Notes under the pieces: model-generated | What the model saw: the letters and a program-made list of their open reading frames with translations, nothing else | Told to the model about the DNA's origin: nothing | Databases searched by the model: none | Position numbers and translations under genes: made by a program | From: Rhodoferax sp. OV413 | GTDB lineage: Bacteria; Pseudomonadota; Gammaproteobacteria; Burkholderiales; Burkholderiaceae_C | DNA: 64,000 bases | NCBI RefSeq assembly: GCF_900104385.1 | Contig: NZ_FNJA01000002.1 | Span: forward strand, 124,001 to 188,000 | Reading direction: 5' to 3' | Shown here: one piece after another, positions 36,344 through 44,737 of the stretch | Position numbering within the stretch: position 1 is the stretch's first letter | Layout: every line of letters begins with the position of its first letter

Positions 36344-36907
36344 ATGTCTTGGTTGAATTGGTTTTCCCGTAAACCCCCGCAAGTACCCGCCGCATCCGCG
36401 TCGTCGGCTTTTCCCGATAGAACCGGGCCTGACAGCCAGCAGGATTCCCGGCTGCGGGATACCCGCATTGACCGCCGCGAGCGCTTGTACGGCGTGGTGC
36501 GGGCGTCGCTGATTGAGGCCGGTGTGCTCACCAGCAGCTACAAGTTCAAAGTGTTGGCGCTGGACGACCAAGGCCAGCAGTTCTTGGTGATGGTCGATTT
36601 GGCGCCGTCGTGGACCGCCATGGCCGACTGGCGCACCCGCATCGAGTCGAAAATCATCCATGCCGCACAAGCCGAGCATGGTCTGGCGATTACTTCGGTG
36701 TACTGGCGCAACAACGCCGAACTTGCAGCCCCAGCAATGAGCCGGCCCGCGGTGCTTTCCAGCCCCGATGCCGCCGTGTCCTCGCAGCCCGCGAGCCTGG
36801 CGACGGGTGGCCGCTACGAGCCGATCCAGGCGGATGAGGTGGCCGCCTTCCACCAGGCGCTGGAAGCGGCCTCCCGCATGCCTTCAGTGCCCCGCAAAAT
36901 CCACTAG
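36344..36907 (+). CDS. Conserved hypothetical protein
   Basis: This 187-residue soluble protein begins [15 protein letters not shown], followed by an Ala/Ser-rich segment and a compact region with [20 protein letters not shown] near residue 50 and [17 protein letters not shown]. The C-terminal part is Ala/Ser/Pro-rich. I cannot name a domain. A good ribosome site (GAAGGA) precedes the ATG. It overlaps the convergent apt gene by 24 bases at the 3' end, so transcripts from both could pair. Confidence 0.6.
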   Translation: MSWLNWFSRKPPQVPAASASSAFPDRTGPDSQQDSRLRDTRIDRRERLYGVVRASLIEAGVLTSSYKFKVLALDDQGQQFLVMVDLAPSWTAMADWRTRIESKIIHAAQAEHGLAITSVYWRNNAELAAPAMSRPAVLSSPDAAVSSQPASLATGGRYEPIQADEVAAFHQALEAASRMPSVPRKIH

Positions 36908-37438
36908 GGTGAACAGCGACAAGCCGCTGGCGCGCAACTTGTCCGAACCGCCCAGCTCGGGCAGATCCACGATTGCTGCGCCTTCCACCACGGTGGCACC
37001 CAGCTTCTCCAGCAGCTTCTTGCCCGCCATCATGGTGCCGCCGGTGGCGATCAGGTCATCAATTAGCAGCACCCGGTCGCCGGGTTTGACGGCGTCGGTA
37101 TGCAGCTCGACGGTGGCGCTGCCGTATTCCAGCTCGTAGGTTTCTTCTACCGTGGTGAACGGCAGCTTGCCCTTCTTGCGGATAGGCACGAAGCCGATGT
37201 TCAACTCATAAGCCACTACCGCACCCAGGATGAAGCCGCGTGCGTCCAGTCCTGCCACCACATCGGGGCGCAAGGCCGGGTCCATATAGCGGTGCACAAA
37301 GGCGTCGATCATCACGCGGAAGACCTGTGGGTTTTGCAAGAGCGGCGTGATGTCGCGGAACTGCACGCCGGGTGCCGGCCAGTCGGGCACCGTACGCATA
37401 TGGGCGGTGAGATACGCGTTGACGCTGAAGCTAGTCAT
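36884..37438 (-). CDS. apt: Adenine phosphoribosyltransferase
   Basis: This 184-residue enzyme makes AMP from adenine and PRPP in purine salvage. The PRPP-binding motif [13 protein letters not shown] (about residues 127-139) and the N-terminal [19 protein letters not shown] are diagnostic, as is [16 protein letters not shown]. Length fits the family. It overlaps the 3' end of the hypothetical gene at 36344-36907 and lies downstream of the antiporter gene after a gap of about 55 bases on the same strand but pointing in the same direction, so co-transcription is possible. Confidence 0.96.
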   Translation of the reverse strand: MTSFSVNAYLTAHMRTVPDWPAPGVQFRDITPLLQNPQVFRVMIDAFVHRYMDPALRPDVVAGLDARGFILGAVVAYELNIGFVPIRKKGKLPFTTVEETYELEYGSATVELHTDAVKPGDRVLLIDDLIATGGTMMAGKKLLEKLGATVVEGAAIVDLPELGGSDKLRASGLSLFTLVDFAGH

Positions 37439-37491
37439 GGAAATTCAACCAAAGTGGAGCGGGCCGCTATTGTGCCCTCTGGGCCGGCAGG

Positions 37492-39477
37492 TCAGCCTTT
37501 TAAAAATTTGTCTTCGGCCAGGGCCAGGGTGGCGGCTTGGCCCGACAGCACCAGGGTGTCGCCGTCTTCCAGCAAGGTTTCGTCGGCCGGTATTTCGGTC
37601 TTGCCATTCTGGCGGCGCAGGCTGATGACGCGCACACCCACGGCGTGCAGTGCCAGCCGTCCCAGCGGCTTGCCCAGGCATTTGGCGGCGATGGTGAGGG
37701 TCAGGGTGGTCAGCCGCTCGTGGTGCAGTTCGTCCACGCCATCGTCGTCCGCACCATGGAAATAGCCGCGCAGCAGGTTGTAGCGCGCATCCCGCTGGTC
37801 TTGCACTACGCGGATCACCCGCCGCATCGGCACGCCAACCAAGGCCAGCGCGTGGCTGGCCAGCATCAACGAGGCTTCTATGGCTTCGGGCACGACCTCG
37901 GTCGCACCGGCCTGGCGCAGCTTTTCCAGATCATGGTCGTCCTGGGTGCGCACAATTACCGGCACCTGGGGCGCGTGGGCGCGGGTGTGCACCAGTACGC
38001 GCAGGGCTCCGGGCACGCTCAGGTAGGTAATCACCACCGCGCTGGCCCGCGCCAATCCGGCCGCCATCAGCGCTTGCAGTCGAGCGGCGTCGCCGAACAC
38101 CACCGAGTCGCCGGCCGCTGCGGCCTGGCGAACCCGGTCGGGATCCAGGTCGAGCGCCATGTAGGGAATGCCTTCGCGCTCCAGCATGCGGGCCAGATTC
38201 TGGCCGCAGCGTCCATAGCCGCAGATGATGACGTGTTTATTGGCGTTGATGGATTTGCGCGCGATGCTGGTCATGTGCAAGGACTGTTGCAGCCATTCGC
38301 TGCTGACCAGCTTCATCACAATCCGGTTGCTGTACATGATGATGAAGGGCGTGGCCAGCATCGACAGCACCATGCTGGCCAGGATCGGGTTCAGCAGGGC
38401 CGGCGGTACCAGCCGGTTCTCTTGCGCCAGGGTCAGCAGCACAAAGCCGAATTCACCGGCTTGGGCCAGATACAGGCCAGTGCGCAGCGACACCCCGGCC
38501 GTGCCGCCCAGCAGCTTGGCCAGCGCGGTCACCATGGTCAGCTTGAACAGCACCGGCACCGTCAGCAGCAGCAGCACCAGCTTCCAGTGTTCGAGCACCA
38601 GCCGCCAGTCGAGCAGCATGCCGATGGTGATGAAAAACAGGCCCAGCAGCACATCGTGGAACGGCCGGATGTCGGTTTCCACCTGGTGCTTGTATTCGGT
38701 TTCTGAAATTAGCATTCCGGCGATAAAAGCGCCCAGCGCCAGGCTGAGTCCGGCCAACTCGGTCAGCCAGGCCAGGCCCAGGGTGATCAGCAGCAGGTTC
38801 AGTACAAACAGCTCTTCGCTTTTACGCCGCGCCACAATCGTCAGCCACCAGCGCATGACTTTCTGGCCGCCCACCAGCAGCACCGTAATCAGTGCTGCGG
38901 CTTTGAGCGACGCCAGGGCCAGTGAGGCAAACAGTTCTTCGGGCGAAGATCCCAGCGCGGGGATCAGCACCAGCAGCGGCACCACCGCCAAATCCTGGAA
39001 CAGCAGCACGCCCATCACCCGTTTGCCGTGTTCGGACTCCATCTCCAGCCGTTCTGCCATCAGCTTGACCACAATCGCCGTACTGCTCATCGCGAGCGCG
39101 CCGGACAAAGCCAGTGCAGTCTGCCATTGCATATTCCACAATGTGGGCGCCATGGTGGCGAACATCAGCGAGGCAAAGGTGGCGAACAGCATGGTGATGG
39201 TCACCTGGAACATGCCCAGGCCAAACACATGCGTGCGCATGGCGCGCAGCTTGGGCAGGTTGAACTCCAGCCCGATGACGAACATCAGAAACACCACACC
39301 GAATTCGCCCAGGTGTTTGATGCCTTCGGAGTTCTGGGCCAGCGCTAGCGCGTTCGGGCCAATCACCACGCCCACCACCAGGTAGCCCAGCATGGGCGGC
39401 AGCTTCAGCGAACGGAACGTGACCACCCCCAGCACGGCGGCCAGCAGGTACATCAGCGTCAGTTCCAGTGCGGTCAT
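37492..39477 (-). CDS. Kef-type monovalent cation:proton antiporter (CPA2) with TrkA domains
   Basis: This 661-residue inner-membrane protein has 12 or more helices in the Na+/H+ exchanger domain (residues 1-385), then a RCK/TrkA-N domain with GYGRCGQNLARML near 415 and GDAARLQALMAAGLARA, and a TrkA-C domain at about 575-655. It belongs to the KefB/KefC/YbaL group, which exports K+ in exchange for protons, often gated by nucleotides or glutathione adducts. No KefF/KefG partner gene is adjacent. It is divergent from kdsD with 74 bases between starts. Confidence 0.9.
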   Translation of the reverse strand: MTALELTLMYLLAAVLGVVTFRSLKLPPMLGYLVVGVVIGPNALALAQNSEGIKHLGEFGVVFLMFVIGLEFNLPKLRAMRTHVFGLGMFQVTITMLFATFASLMFATMAPTLWNMQWQTALALSGALAMSSTAIVVKLMAERLEMESEHGKRVMGVLLFQDLAVVPLLVLIPALGSSPEELFASLALASLKAAALITVLLVGGQKVMRWWLTIVARRKSEELFVLNLLLITLGLAWLTELAGLSLALGAFIAGMLISETEYKHQVETDIRPFHDVLLGLFFITIGMLLDWRLVLEHWKLVLLLLTVPVLFKLTMVTALAKLLGGTAGVSLRTGLYLAQAGEFGFVLLTLAQENRLVPPALLNPILASMVLSMLATPFIIMYSNRIVMKLVSSEWLQQSLHMTSIARKSINANKHVIICGYGRCGQNLARMLEREGIPYMALDLDPDRVRQAAAAGDSVVFGDAARLQALMAAGLARASAVVITYLSVPGALRVLVHTRAHAPQVPVIVRTQDDHDLEKLRQAGATEVVPEAIEASLMLASHALALVGVPMRRVIRVVQDQRDARYNLLRGYFHGADDDGVDELHHERLTTLTLTIAAKCLGKPLGRLALHAVGVRVISLRRQNGKTEIPADETLLEDGDTLVLSGQAATLALAEDKFLKG

Positions 39478-39551
39478 GTGCCTATGCTAACAAGCGTACC
39501 GCCCATGCCCTGAAAAGAAACTGCAGGGGGCACGTCGATAGAATCGCAGCC

Positions 39552-40550
39552 ATGACTTCCGTTCCGCCGCTTGCCCCTTCTTTCGACGCTGCCCGGGCCT
39601 TGCGCCAAGCGTGTGAGACCTTTGACATCGAAGCCGCCGCCGTGGCCGGCCTGAAAAACCGCCTGACGGATGCGTTTGCCCGTTCCGTGCAATTGATGCT
39701 GGAGGTCCGCGGCCGCGTGGTAGTCATGGGTATGGGTAAAAGCGGTCATATCGGCCGCAAGATCGCCGCCACTTTGGCGTCTACGGGTACCCCGGCAATG
39801 TTCGTGCACCCCGGCGAGGCCAGCCATGGCGATCTGGGCATGATCCAGGCCAACGACGTGGTGGTGGCCATTTCCAACAGTGGTGAGAGCGGTGAAATCA
39901 CGGTATTGCTGCCGGTGCTCAAACGCCAGGGCGTGCCCTTGATTGCCATCACCGGAGGCTTGCAGTCCACCCTGGCGCGCCATGCCACCGAGGTGCTGGA
40001 CGGCGGTGTAGATAAGGAAGCCTGCCCCTTGAACCTGGCGCCCACCGCCAGCACCACCGCACAGCTGGCCTTGGGCGATGCGCTGGCTGTGGCCTTGCTC
40101 GATGCGCGCGGCTTCAAAGCCGAAGACTTTGCGCGTTCGCATCCCGGCGGTGCGCTCGGCCGCAAATTGCTGACCCATGTGAGCGATGTGATGCGTTCGG
40201 GCGAAGACGTTCCGCGCGTGGCACCCGATACCGCTTTTGGCGACATGATGCGCGAAATGAGCGCTAAAGGCGGCATTACCGCGGTGGTGGATGCGCAGCA
40301 GCAGGTGCTGGGCGTGTTCACCGATGGCGATTTACGCCGCCTGATAGAAAACGGCGTCGATCTGCGGACCAAATGTGCGCAGGATGTCATGCATCTGCGC
40401 CCCCGCAGCATCCGCCCCGATGCCTTGGCGGTGGACGCCGCGGAATTGATGGAAGAACACCGCATCACCTGCGTGCTGGTCGTCGAACCCAACGGTAGTT
40501 TGGTGGGAATGGTGCATATTGGCGACCTGATGCGGGCTAAAGTTATCTGA
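39552..40550 (+). CDS. kdsD: Arabinose-5-phosphate isomerase KdsD (KpsF/GutQ family)
   Basis: This 332-residue enzyme converts ribulose 5-phosphate to arabinose 5-phosphate, the first step of Kdo synthesis for LPS. The SIS domain (about residues 40-180: VVVMGMGKSGHIGRKIAATLAS, PGEASHGDLGMI, SNSGESGE) is followed by two CBS domains (about 210-330, VFTDGDLRRLIE). The start at MTSVPPLA is the first in a good position. The stop codon shares bases with the ATG of kdsC. Confidence 0.95.
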   Translation: MTSVPPLAPSFDAARALRQACETFDIEAAAVAGLKNRLTDAFARSVQLMLEVRGRVVVMGMGKSGHIGRKIAATLASTGTPAMFVHPGEASHGDLGMIQANDVVVAISNSGESGEITVLLPVLKRQGVPLIAITGGLQSTLARHATEVLDGGVDKEACPLNLAPTASTTAQLALGDALAVALLDARGFKAEDFARSHPGGALGRKLLTHVSDVMRSGEDVPRVAPDTAFGDMMREMSAKGGITAVVDAQQQVLGVFTDGDLRRLIENGVDLRTKCAQDVMHLRPRSIRPDALAVDAAELMEEHRITCVLVVEPNGSLVGMVHIGDLMRAKVI

Positions 40551-41098
40551 TGCCGACACCTGCAATACAATTCCCGCCAGAGCTATTGCTCAAGGCGCAA
40601 GACGTACGCGTCGTTTTCTTTGATGTCGACGGCGTATTGACCGACGGTGGCCTGTATTTTTCCGAGGAGGGCGAAACTCTCAAGCGCTTCAGCACCCTGG
40701 ACGGCCACGGCCTCAAACTGCTGCAAAAAGCAGGCATAACACCGGTGGTGATCACTGGCCGGGATTCTTTGCCATTGCGTGTGCGGCTACAGGCTCTGGG
40801 CATCACCCATGCGGTATTTGGAACCGAAGACAAGCGCCCCGCCGCCGAACGCGTCCTAGCGGAACTCGGGCTGGACTGGTCGCGGGCTGCCGCCATCGGT
40901 GACGACTGGCCGGACCTGCCGGTGATGCGCCGTTGTGCATTTGCTTGCGCACCCGCCAACGCCCAGGCCGAAGTGCTGGCTGCTGCCCACTATGTCACCC
41001 AGCGTACCGGCGGCCATGGGGCGGCCCGGGAGCTATGTGACTTGCTGCTGGTGGCCGGCGGCCACTACGCTACGCTGCTGCACGAGTACCTCGCGTGA
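40550..41098 (+). CDS. kdsC: 3-deoxy-D-manno-octulosonate 8-phosphate phosphatase KdsC
   Basis: This 182-residue HAD phosphatase releases Kdo from Kdo 8-phosphate. The nucleophile motif VVFFDVDGVLTDGG near residue 20, the Thr/Ser motif VVITGRDS and the GDDWPDLPVM motif near 122 are present. Being tail-short it should form the tetramer typical of KdsC. Translationally coupled to kdsD and, by a four-base overlap, to lptC. Confidence 0.95.
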   Translation: MPTPAIQFPPELLLKAQDVRVVFFDVDGVLTDGGLYFSEEGETLKRFSTLDGHGLKLLQKAGITPVVITGRDSLPLRVRLQALGITHAVFGTEDKRPAAERVLAELGLDWSRAAAIGDDWPDLPVMRRCAFACAPANAQAEVLAAAHYVTQRTGGHGAARELCDLLLVAGGHYATLLHEYLA

Positions 41099-41712
41099 AG
41101 ACCGTACTGCGTTCGGCGTGGGAGCGCCTATCCATCTACCTGCCGATCATCTTGATGGCCGTGCTGGCGCTGTGCAGCTACTGGCTGGTGCGCAACACCC
41201 CTATATTCACTGCGGCCGGCGTCGCGGCTCCGGTATCGCATGAGCCCGACTACTTCATGCGTACTTTTTCGGTCAAGACCTTTGACGCCCTGGGTCGCCT
41301 GAAAAGCGAGGTGCTGGGGGTCGAAGCTCGGCATTTCCCCGACAACGACACCGTTGAAATCGACAAGGTGCGGATTCGCTCGGTGAATCCAGAGGGCCTG
41401 GTCACCGTGGCCACCGCCGACCGCGGCCTGAGCAATGCCGACGGCTCGGAGGTGCAGTTGTTCGGCAATGCAGTCGTGGTGCGCGAGGCCGTCACCAGCA
41501 AAGGCGTGGTGCTGCAGCCCCGGCTGGAGTTCCGTAGCGACTTCCTGCATGCATACATGGAGACCGAACGTGTGCGCTCCAACAAGCCGGTCACCTTGAT
41601 CCGGGGTAAGGACACTTTCACGGCGGACACCATGGATTACGACAATCTGGACCGCCAGATGCAACTGAACGGACGTGTGCGGGGCATTTTGCAGCCCCAG
41701 GCGGCGCCATAA
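41095..41712 (+). CDS. lptC: LPS export ABC transporter periplasmic protein LptC
   Basis: This 205-residue bitopic protein has one transmembrane helix (about residues 12-33, YLPIILMAVLALCSYWLV) and a periplasmic beta-jellyroll that passes LPS from LptB2FG to LptA. YFMRTFSVKTFDALGRLKSEV is the typical DUF1239/LptC start of the domain. The start codon is GTG. In many Proteobacteria lptA and lptB follow directly; here an SDR gene and RRM genes follow instead. Confidence 0.9.
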   Translation: MKTVLRSAWERLSIYLPIILMAVLALCSYWLVRNTPIFTAAGVAAPVSHEPDYFMRTFSVKTFDALGRLKSEVLGVEARHFPDNDTVEIDKVRIRSVNPEGLVTVATADRGLSNADGSEVQLFGNAVVVREAVTSKGVVLQPRLEFRSDFLHAYMETERVRSNKPVTLIRGKDTFTADTMDYDNLDRQMQLNGRVRGILQPQAAP

Positions 41713-41720
41713 GCCCGGCC

Positions 41721-42509
41721 ATGTCCAAACTGGTCTTCATCACCGGCGCATCCAGCGGCATCGGCCAGGCCCTGGCATTGCGGTTCTTCCAGGCCGGTTA
41801 CCGCCTGGCCTTGGTGGCGCGCCGAACTTCAGTGATCGAATCATGGGCTAGCGCTGAAGGAATAAGCGCAGACAGCTATAAAATTTATAGTGCAGATGTG
41901 GCGGTGCCGGACAGCATTGTGGCGGCCGGTCTGGCCTGCATCGCCAGCCAGGGCGTGCCCGATGTGGTGATCGCCAGCGCCGGCATCAGCATCGGCATGG
42001 ATACGGCCATGCAGGAAGACCTGGCAGTGATGGCCCAGACTTTTGCCACCAATAACCTCGGTCTGGCCGCCACCTTTCACCCTTTTATCCAGGCCATGGC
42101 ACAGCGCGGCAGTGGCGTGCTGGTTGGCATAGGCAGTGTGGCTGGTATCCGGGGACTGCCGGGCCACGGTGCCTATTGCGCCAGCAAAGCGGGGGTGATT
42201 GCTTATTGCGAAAGCTTGCGTGGGGAACTGCGCGCGAGCGGGGTCAAGGTGGTCACTATTTGCCCGGGCTATATCGATACTCCGCTGACACAGAAAAACA
42301 GTTATGGCATGCCGTTTTTGATGCAGCCACAAGATTTTGCGAATAAGGCATTGGCCATCATTGAATCAGGCTGCAGCTACCGGGTTATTCCATGGCAAAT
42401 GGGTGTGGTGGCTAAACTCATGCGCCTCTTGCCGAATGCGGTGTACGACAAGTTATTGGTAGGTCGGGCCCGCAAGCCGCGGCAAACCGCAGGATCTGGA
42501 ATCCATTGA
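41721..42509 (+). CDS. Short-chain dehydrogenase/reductase
   Basis: This 262-residue SDR has TGASSGIGQALAL near residue 9, the IASAGISIGMDT motif (a degenerate NNAG position), Ser in IGSVAGIRG and YCASKAGVI for the YxxxK pair. It starts eight bases after lptC. A segment with unusually AT-rich codons (residues 41-57) coincides with a copy of the dispersed repeat. The stop is followed by a strong bidirectional terminator. Substrate unknown. Confidence 0.9.
   Translation: MSKLVFITGASSGIGQALALRFFQAGYRLALVARRTSVIESWASAEGISADSYKIYSADVAVPDSIVAAGLACIASQGVPDVVIASAGISIGMDTAMQEDLAVMAQTFATNNLGLAATFHPFIQAMAQRGSGVLVGIGSVAGIRGLPGHGAYCASKAGVIAYCESLRGELRASGVKVVTICPGYIDTPLTQKNSYGMPFLMQPQDFANKALAIIESGCSYRVIPWQMGVVAKLMRLLPNAVYDKLLVGRARKPRQTAGSGIH
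41841..41890 (-). repeat. Dispersed repeat, copy 3, inside an SDR coding sequence
   Basis: The minus strand reads CTATAAATTTTATAGCTGTC followed by TGCGCTTATTCC and AGCGCTAGCCCATGA, the same order of blocks as the intergenic copy at 6083-6148. It is read in frame as SWASAEGISADSYKIYS. Confidence 0.6.
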
Positions 42510-42533
42510 TTAATGTGGGTTAACGCCGCCAAC

Positions 42534-42560
42534 AAAAAAGGCTCCTGAGGAGCCTTTTTT
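42534..42560. terminator. Bidirectional terminator between the SDR and RRM genes
   Basis: AAAAAAGGCTCC, loop TGA, and the perfect complement GGAGCCTTTTTT. A 12-bp stem with A and T tracts on both sides would stop transcription from the SDR gene (plus) and from the RRM gene (minus). Confidence 0.9.
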
Positions 42561-42586
42561 ATTTCTGCAGAATTGCAGTCGGAATT

Positions 42587-43126
42587 TTAGTAACCGCCGC
42601 GACCACCGCCGCCGCCATTACCGCCGCCACCGCCGCGGGGGCCAGAGCCGTAGGGGCTACGGAAACCACCGTCGCCACCCCCGCCACCGGAGCGGCCACC
42701 GCCGCCATATCCGCCACCGCCATCACCGCGGCCACCACCGCCGCCGCCGTAGCCGCCGCCACCGGAGCGACCGCCGCCGTAGCCGCCACCACCTTCACCG
42801 CCGCCGCTACGGCCACCGCCGTATCCGCCGCCACCGCCGCCATAACCACCACCACCGCCGGTGCGGGGGGGGCGGGCTTCCATGGGACGGGCTTCGTTTA
42901 CAACGCAGCTACGGCCACCCAAAGGTTGGCCATTCATGCCGTTGATGGCCGCTTGTGCCTCGGCATCGCTACCCATTTCAACAAAACCAAAGCCCTTAGA
43001 GCGACCGGTATCACGCTCCATCATCACTTTGGCGCTGGTGACGCTACCGAACTGGCTGAAAGATTGTTCCAGATCGCTGTCGCGCACCGAGTAAGGCAGG
43101 TTGCCAACGTACAGTTTGTTGCCCAT
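42587..43126 (-). CDS. Glycine-rich RNA-binding protein with one RRM
   Basis: This 179-residue protein has an N-terminal RRM (residues 2-78; RNP2 LYVGNLPY and RNP1 SKGFGFVEM) followed by a long Gly/Tyr/Arg/Ser-rich tail (about residues 90-179) of the kind found in plant and cyanobacterial cold-responsive RNA chaperones. The start at 43126 follows GAGGAG. A second, shorter paralogue lies at 43387-43752 with the same RRM. The tail codes low-complexity DNA prone to length variation. The leader carries a pairing that can hide the ribosome site. Confidence 0.93.
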   Translation of the reverse strand: MGNKLYVGNLPYSVRDSDLEQSFSQFGSVTSAKVMMERDTGRSKGFGFVEMGSDAEAQAAINGMNGQPLGGRSCVVNEARPMEARPPRTGGGGGYGGGGGGYGGGRSGGGEGGGGYGGGRSGGGGYGGGGGGRGDGGGGYGGGGRSGGGGGDGGFRSPYGSGPRGGGGGNGGGGGRGGY

Positions 43127-43129
43127 TAA

Positions 43130-43169
43130 GGGACTCCTCAAAAACACATTAATAAAGCGACGGAGTCCC
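43130..43169 (-). promoter_or_regulatory. RBS-sequestering hairpin of the first RRM gene
   Basis: In the mRNA GGGACTCC (43169-43162) can pair perfectly with GGAGTCCC (43137-43130), which overlaps the GAGGAG ribosome site a few bases before the ATG. The loop is 24 bases. The same arrangement is found in the second RRM gene, which argues for a function such as temperature or protein-controlled translation. Confidence 0.55.
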
Positions 43170-43321
43170 GAAGACGCAATCTACAGAAACTTAGGACGCG
43201 AAACCGACCGACACCGCAAACCTGTGTGGGCTTCTGACCCACACTTTTGCATTATGCGGCTAGATCAATAGATTTCAAATAAAAAATATGATGCATCTGA
43301 ACGTGACAAATTTCACGCAAC

Positions 43322-43348
43322 AAAAAAGGACCACAAGGGTCCTTTTTT
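43322..43348. terminator. Terminator after the second RRM gene
   Basis: AAAAAAGGACC, loop ACAAG, and GGTCCTTTTTT form an 11-bp stem with flanking A/T tracts, 39 bases beyond the stop of the RRM gene at 43387 and upstream of the first RRM gene's leader. Confidence 0.88.
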
Positions 43349-43386
43349 ATTTTGTAGCCGGGGCGCAAACCCCAAGCAAACAAATT

Positions 43387-43752
43387 TTAGTAGCTGTTGC
43401 GGCCACCGCCGTAACCGCCACCACCGTTGCCGCCGCCGTAGCCGCCGCCGCCATTGCCACCACCGTAGCCACCGCCGCCGCCACCGGAGCGGGGAGGACG
43501 GGCTTCCATCGGACGTGCTTCGTTGACAACCAGGTTACGGCCGCCCATAGCTTGACCGTTCATGCCCTTGATAGCTGCTTGTGCTTCAGCATCGCTGCCC
43601 ATTTCGACAAAGCCGAAACCCTTGGAGCGGCCGGTGTCACGTTCCATCATGACCTTGGCGCTGGAGATGGAGCCGAACTGGCTGAAAGCCTGTTGCATGT
43701 CTTCATCGCGGAAAGAATAAGGCAGGTTGCCTACGTAAAGTTTGTTGCCCAT
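43387..43752 (-). CDS. Glycine-rich RNA-binding protein with one RRM (paralogue)
   Basis: This 121-residue paralogue has the same RRM (LYVGNLPYSFRDEDMQQAFS, RNP1 SKGFGFVEM) as the gene at 42587-43126 and a shorter Gly/Tyr/Asn-rich tail. The two RRMs are nearly identical over 80 residues, pointing to tandem duplication of gene and leader. Such proteins bind single-stranded RNA and melt structure in the cold. Each gene has its own terminator, so they are independent units. Confidence 0.93.
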   Translation of the reverse strand: MGNKLYVGNLPYSFRDEDMQQAFSQFGSISSAKVMMERDTGRSKGFGFVEMGSDAEAQAAIKGMNGQAMGGRNLVVNEARPMEARPPRSGGGGGGYGGGNGGGGYGGGNGGGGYGGGRNSY

Positions 43753-43756
43753 GAAA

Positions 43757-43792
43757 GGACTCCTCTAAAAAACGCAAAACGCGATGGAGTCC
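43757..43792 (-). promoter_or_regulatory. RBS-sequestering hairpin of the second RRM gene
   Basis: GGACTCC (43792-43786 on the mRNA strand) is complementary to GGAGTCC (43763-43757), which overlaps the GAGGAG ribosome site. The loop is 22 bases. Sequence around the stem differs from the first gene while the pairing is kept. Confidence 0.55.
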
Positions 43793-43955
43793 GATAACCG
43801 CAATCAACAAACCATTGAAGACTAAAGCAGACGCGAAACTGACCAATCACCGCAAACTAGCACTGCCATTGGATGACAGTACTTCGTGATTATGCTACAT
43901 CTGGCCCGAAACCACAAAAAAGTTGTGCAGATGTTGCCTAGGGATGAACCCGCAC

Positions 43956-44177
43956 CTAGCTTTGCTGTGGCCTCTCCGGCTCTTCATCATTGCGGTAATT
44001 GCGCCACTGCTGCATGGCGTTGCGCATGGTCAGCAGCTGGCGCTCGAAGCGCGGGCAGGCCTTGCAAGCCAACAAATGCAGGCGCAGCGCGACCGCATCC
44101 GACAGCGCGATGCGGCGGTCTTCTCGCGCAATCAGCAGTGCCGCGGCTTGTTTACAAGTGCGCCTGAGTGGGGTCAC
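43956..44177 (-). CDS. Zinc-finger anti-sigma factor (zf-HC2)
   Basis: This 73-residue protein has the zinc-binding pattern of ZAS anti-sigma factors: a Cys in RRTCKQA near residue 7 and HLLACKAC near residues 34-41 (His-x3-Cys-x2-Cys). The GTG start overlaps the sigma gene stop by four bases and has AAGGAGG before it. It would bind and inhibit the coupled sigma factor, perhaps until zinc or thiol oxidation releases it. No membrane helix is present, so it is cytoplasmic. Confidence 0.85.
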   Translation of the reverse strand: MTPLRRTCKQAAALLIAREDRRIALSDAVALRLHLLACKACPRFERQLLTMRNAMQQWRNYRNDEEPERPQQS

Positions 44178-44737
44178 GAAGCCTCCTTGGCATGGCCAAA
44201 CCAGTTGAGTTCCAGGCATTCGCGCAGCCGTAAACGGGCGCGGTGCAACTGGACGTAAAGATTGGTCGGCGTCAGTCCCAGTTCCTTACAAATATCTTCG
44301 CTGGACAGCTCCAGCCATTCGCGCATCAGGAACACCCGCCCCAGCATGGCGGGTAGTTTCTCGGTGCAGGCCTCCATGATCTGGAAGAACTGGCGCGAGT
44401 TCAAATCCTGCTCCGGATTGCCCCAGTCCGCCGGAGTTTGGGCGAAGTGGCCGTCGGCTTTGAACACCAGATTGTCCAGCTCGTCTGCCGATGCATCGTC
44501 GTTGTCCAGGCAGACCTCGCGGGCGTGGTGCCGGAACAGGTCCAGCACCTTGTGCTTGAGGATGCCGACCAGCCAGGTCTTGAGCTGCGAGCGGTTGCCA
44601 AACGACTGCGGCTTGCTCAGGGCGGCCAGCAGGGTTTCCGACACCGCGTCTTCGGCCCAGGCGTCGTTGCGCAGCTGCAGGCGCGCAAAGCGCAGCAGGT
44701 AGTTGCGGTGCCCGGCCAGTTCGTTTTCAAAGTCCAT
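44174..44737 (-). CDS. ECF-type RNA polymerase sigma factor
   Basis: This 187-residue sigma-70 family factor has region 2 (about residues 10-80; NDAWAEDAVSETLLAAL, QLKTWLVGILKHKVLDLFR) and region 4 (about 120-175; LPAMLGRVFLMREWLELSSE, LTPTNLYVQLHRARLRLRE). It is translationally coupled to the zinc anti-sigma gene. Its start overlaps the last codons of the LysR gene by 11 bases, which is unusual for unrelated regulators. Target promoters are unknown. Confidence 0.9.
   Translation of the reverse strand: MDFENELAGHRNYLLRFARLQLRNDAWAEDAVSETLLAALSKPQSFGNRSQLKTWLVGILKHKVLDLFRHHAREVCLDNDDASADELDNLVFKADGHFAQTPADWGNPEQDLNSRQFFQIMEACTEKLPAMLGRVFLMREWLELSSEDICKELGLTPTNLYVQLHRARLRLRECLELNWFGHAKEAS

Noticed and set aside
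42587-42860. GGC-rich tandem triplets in the RRM gene looking like a repeat array
   Set aside because: They simply encode the glycine-rich tail and are not a CRISPR array or intergenic repeat; spacer structure is absent.
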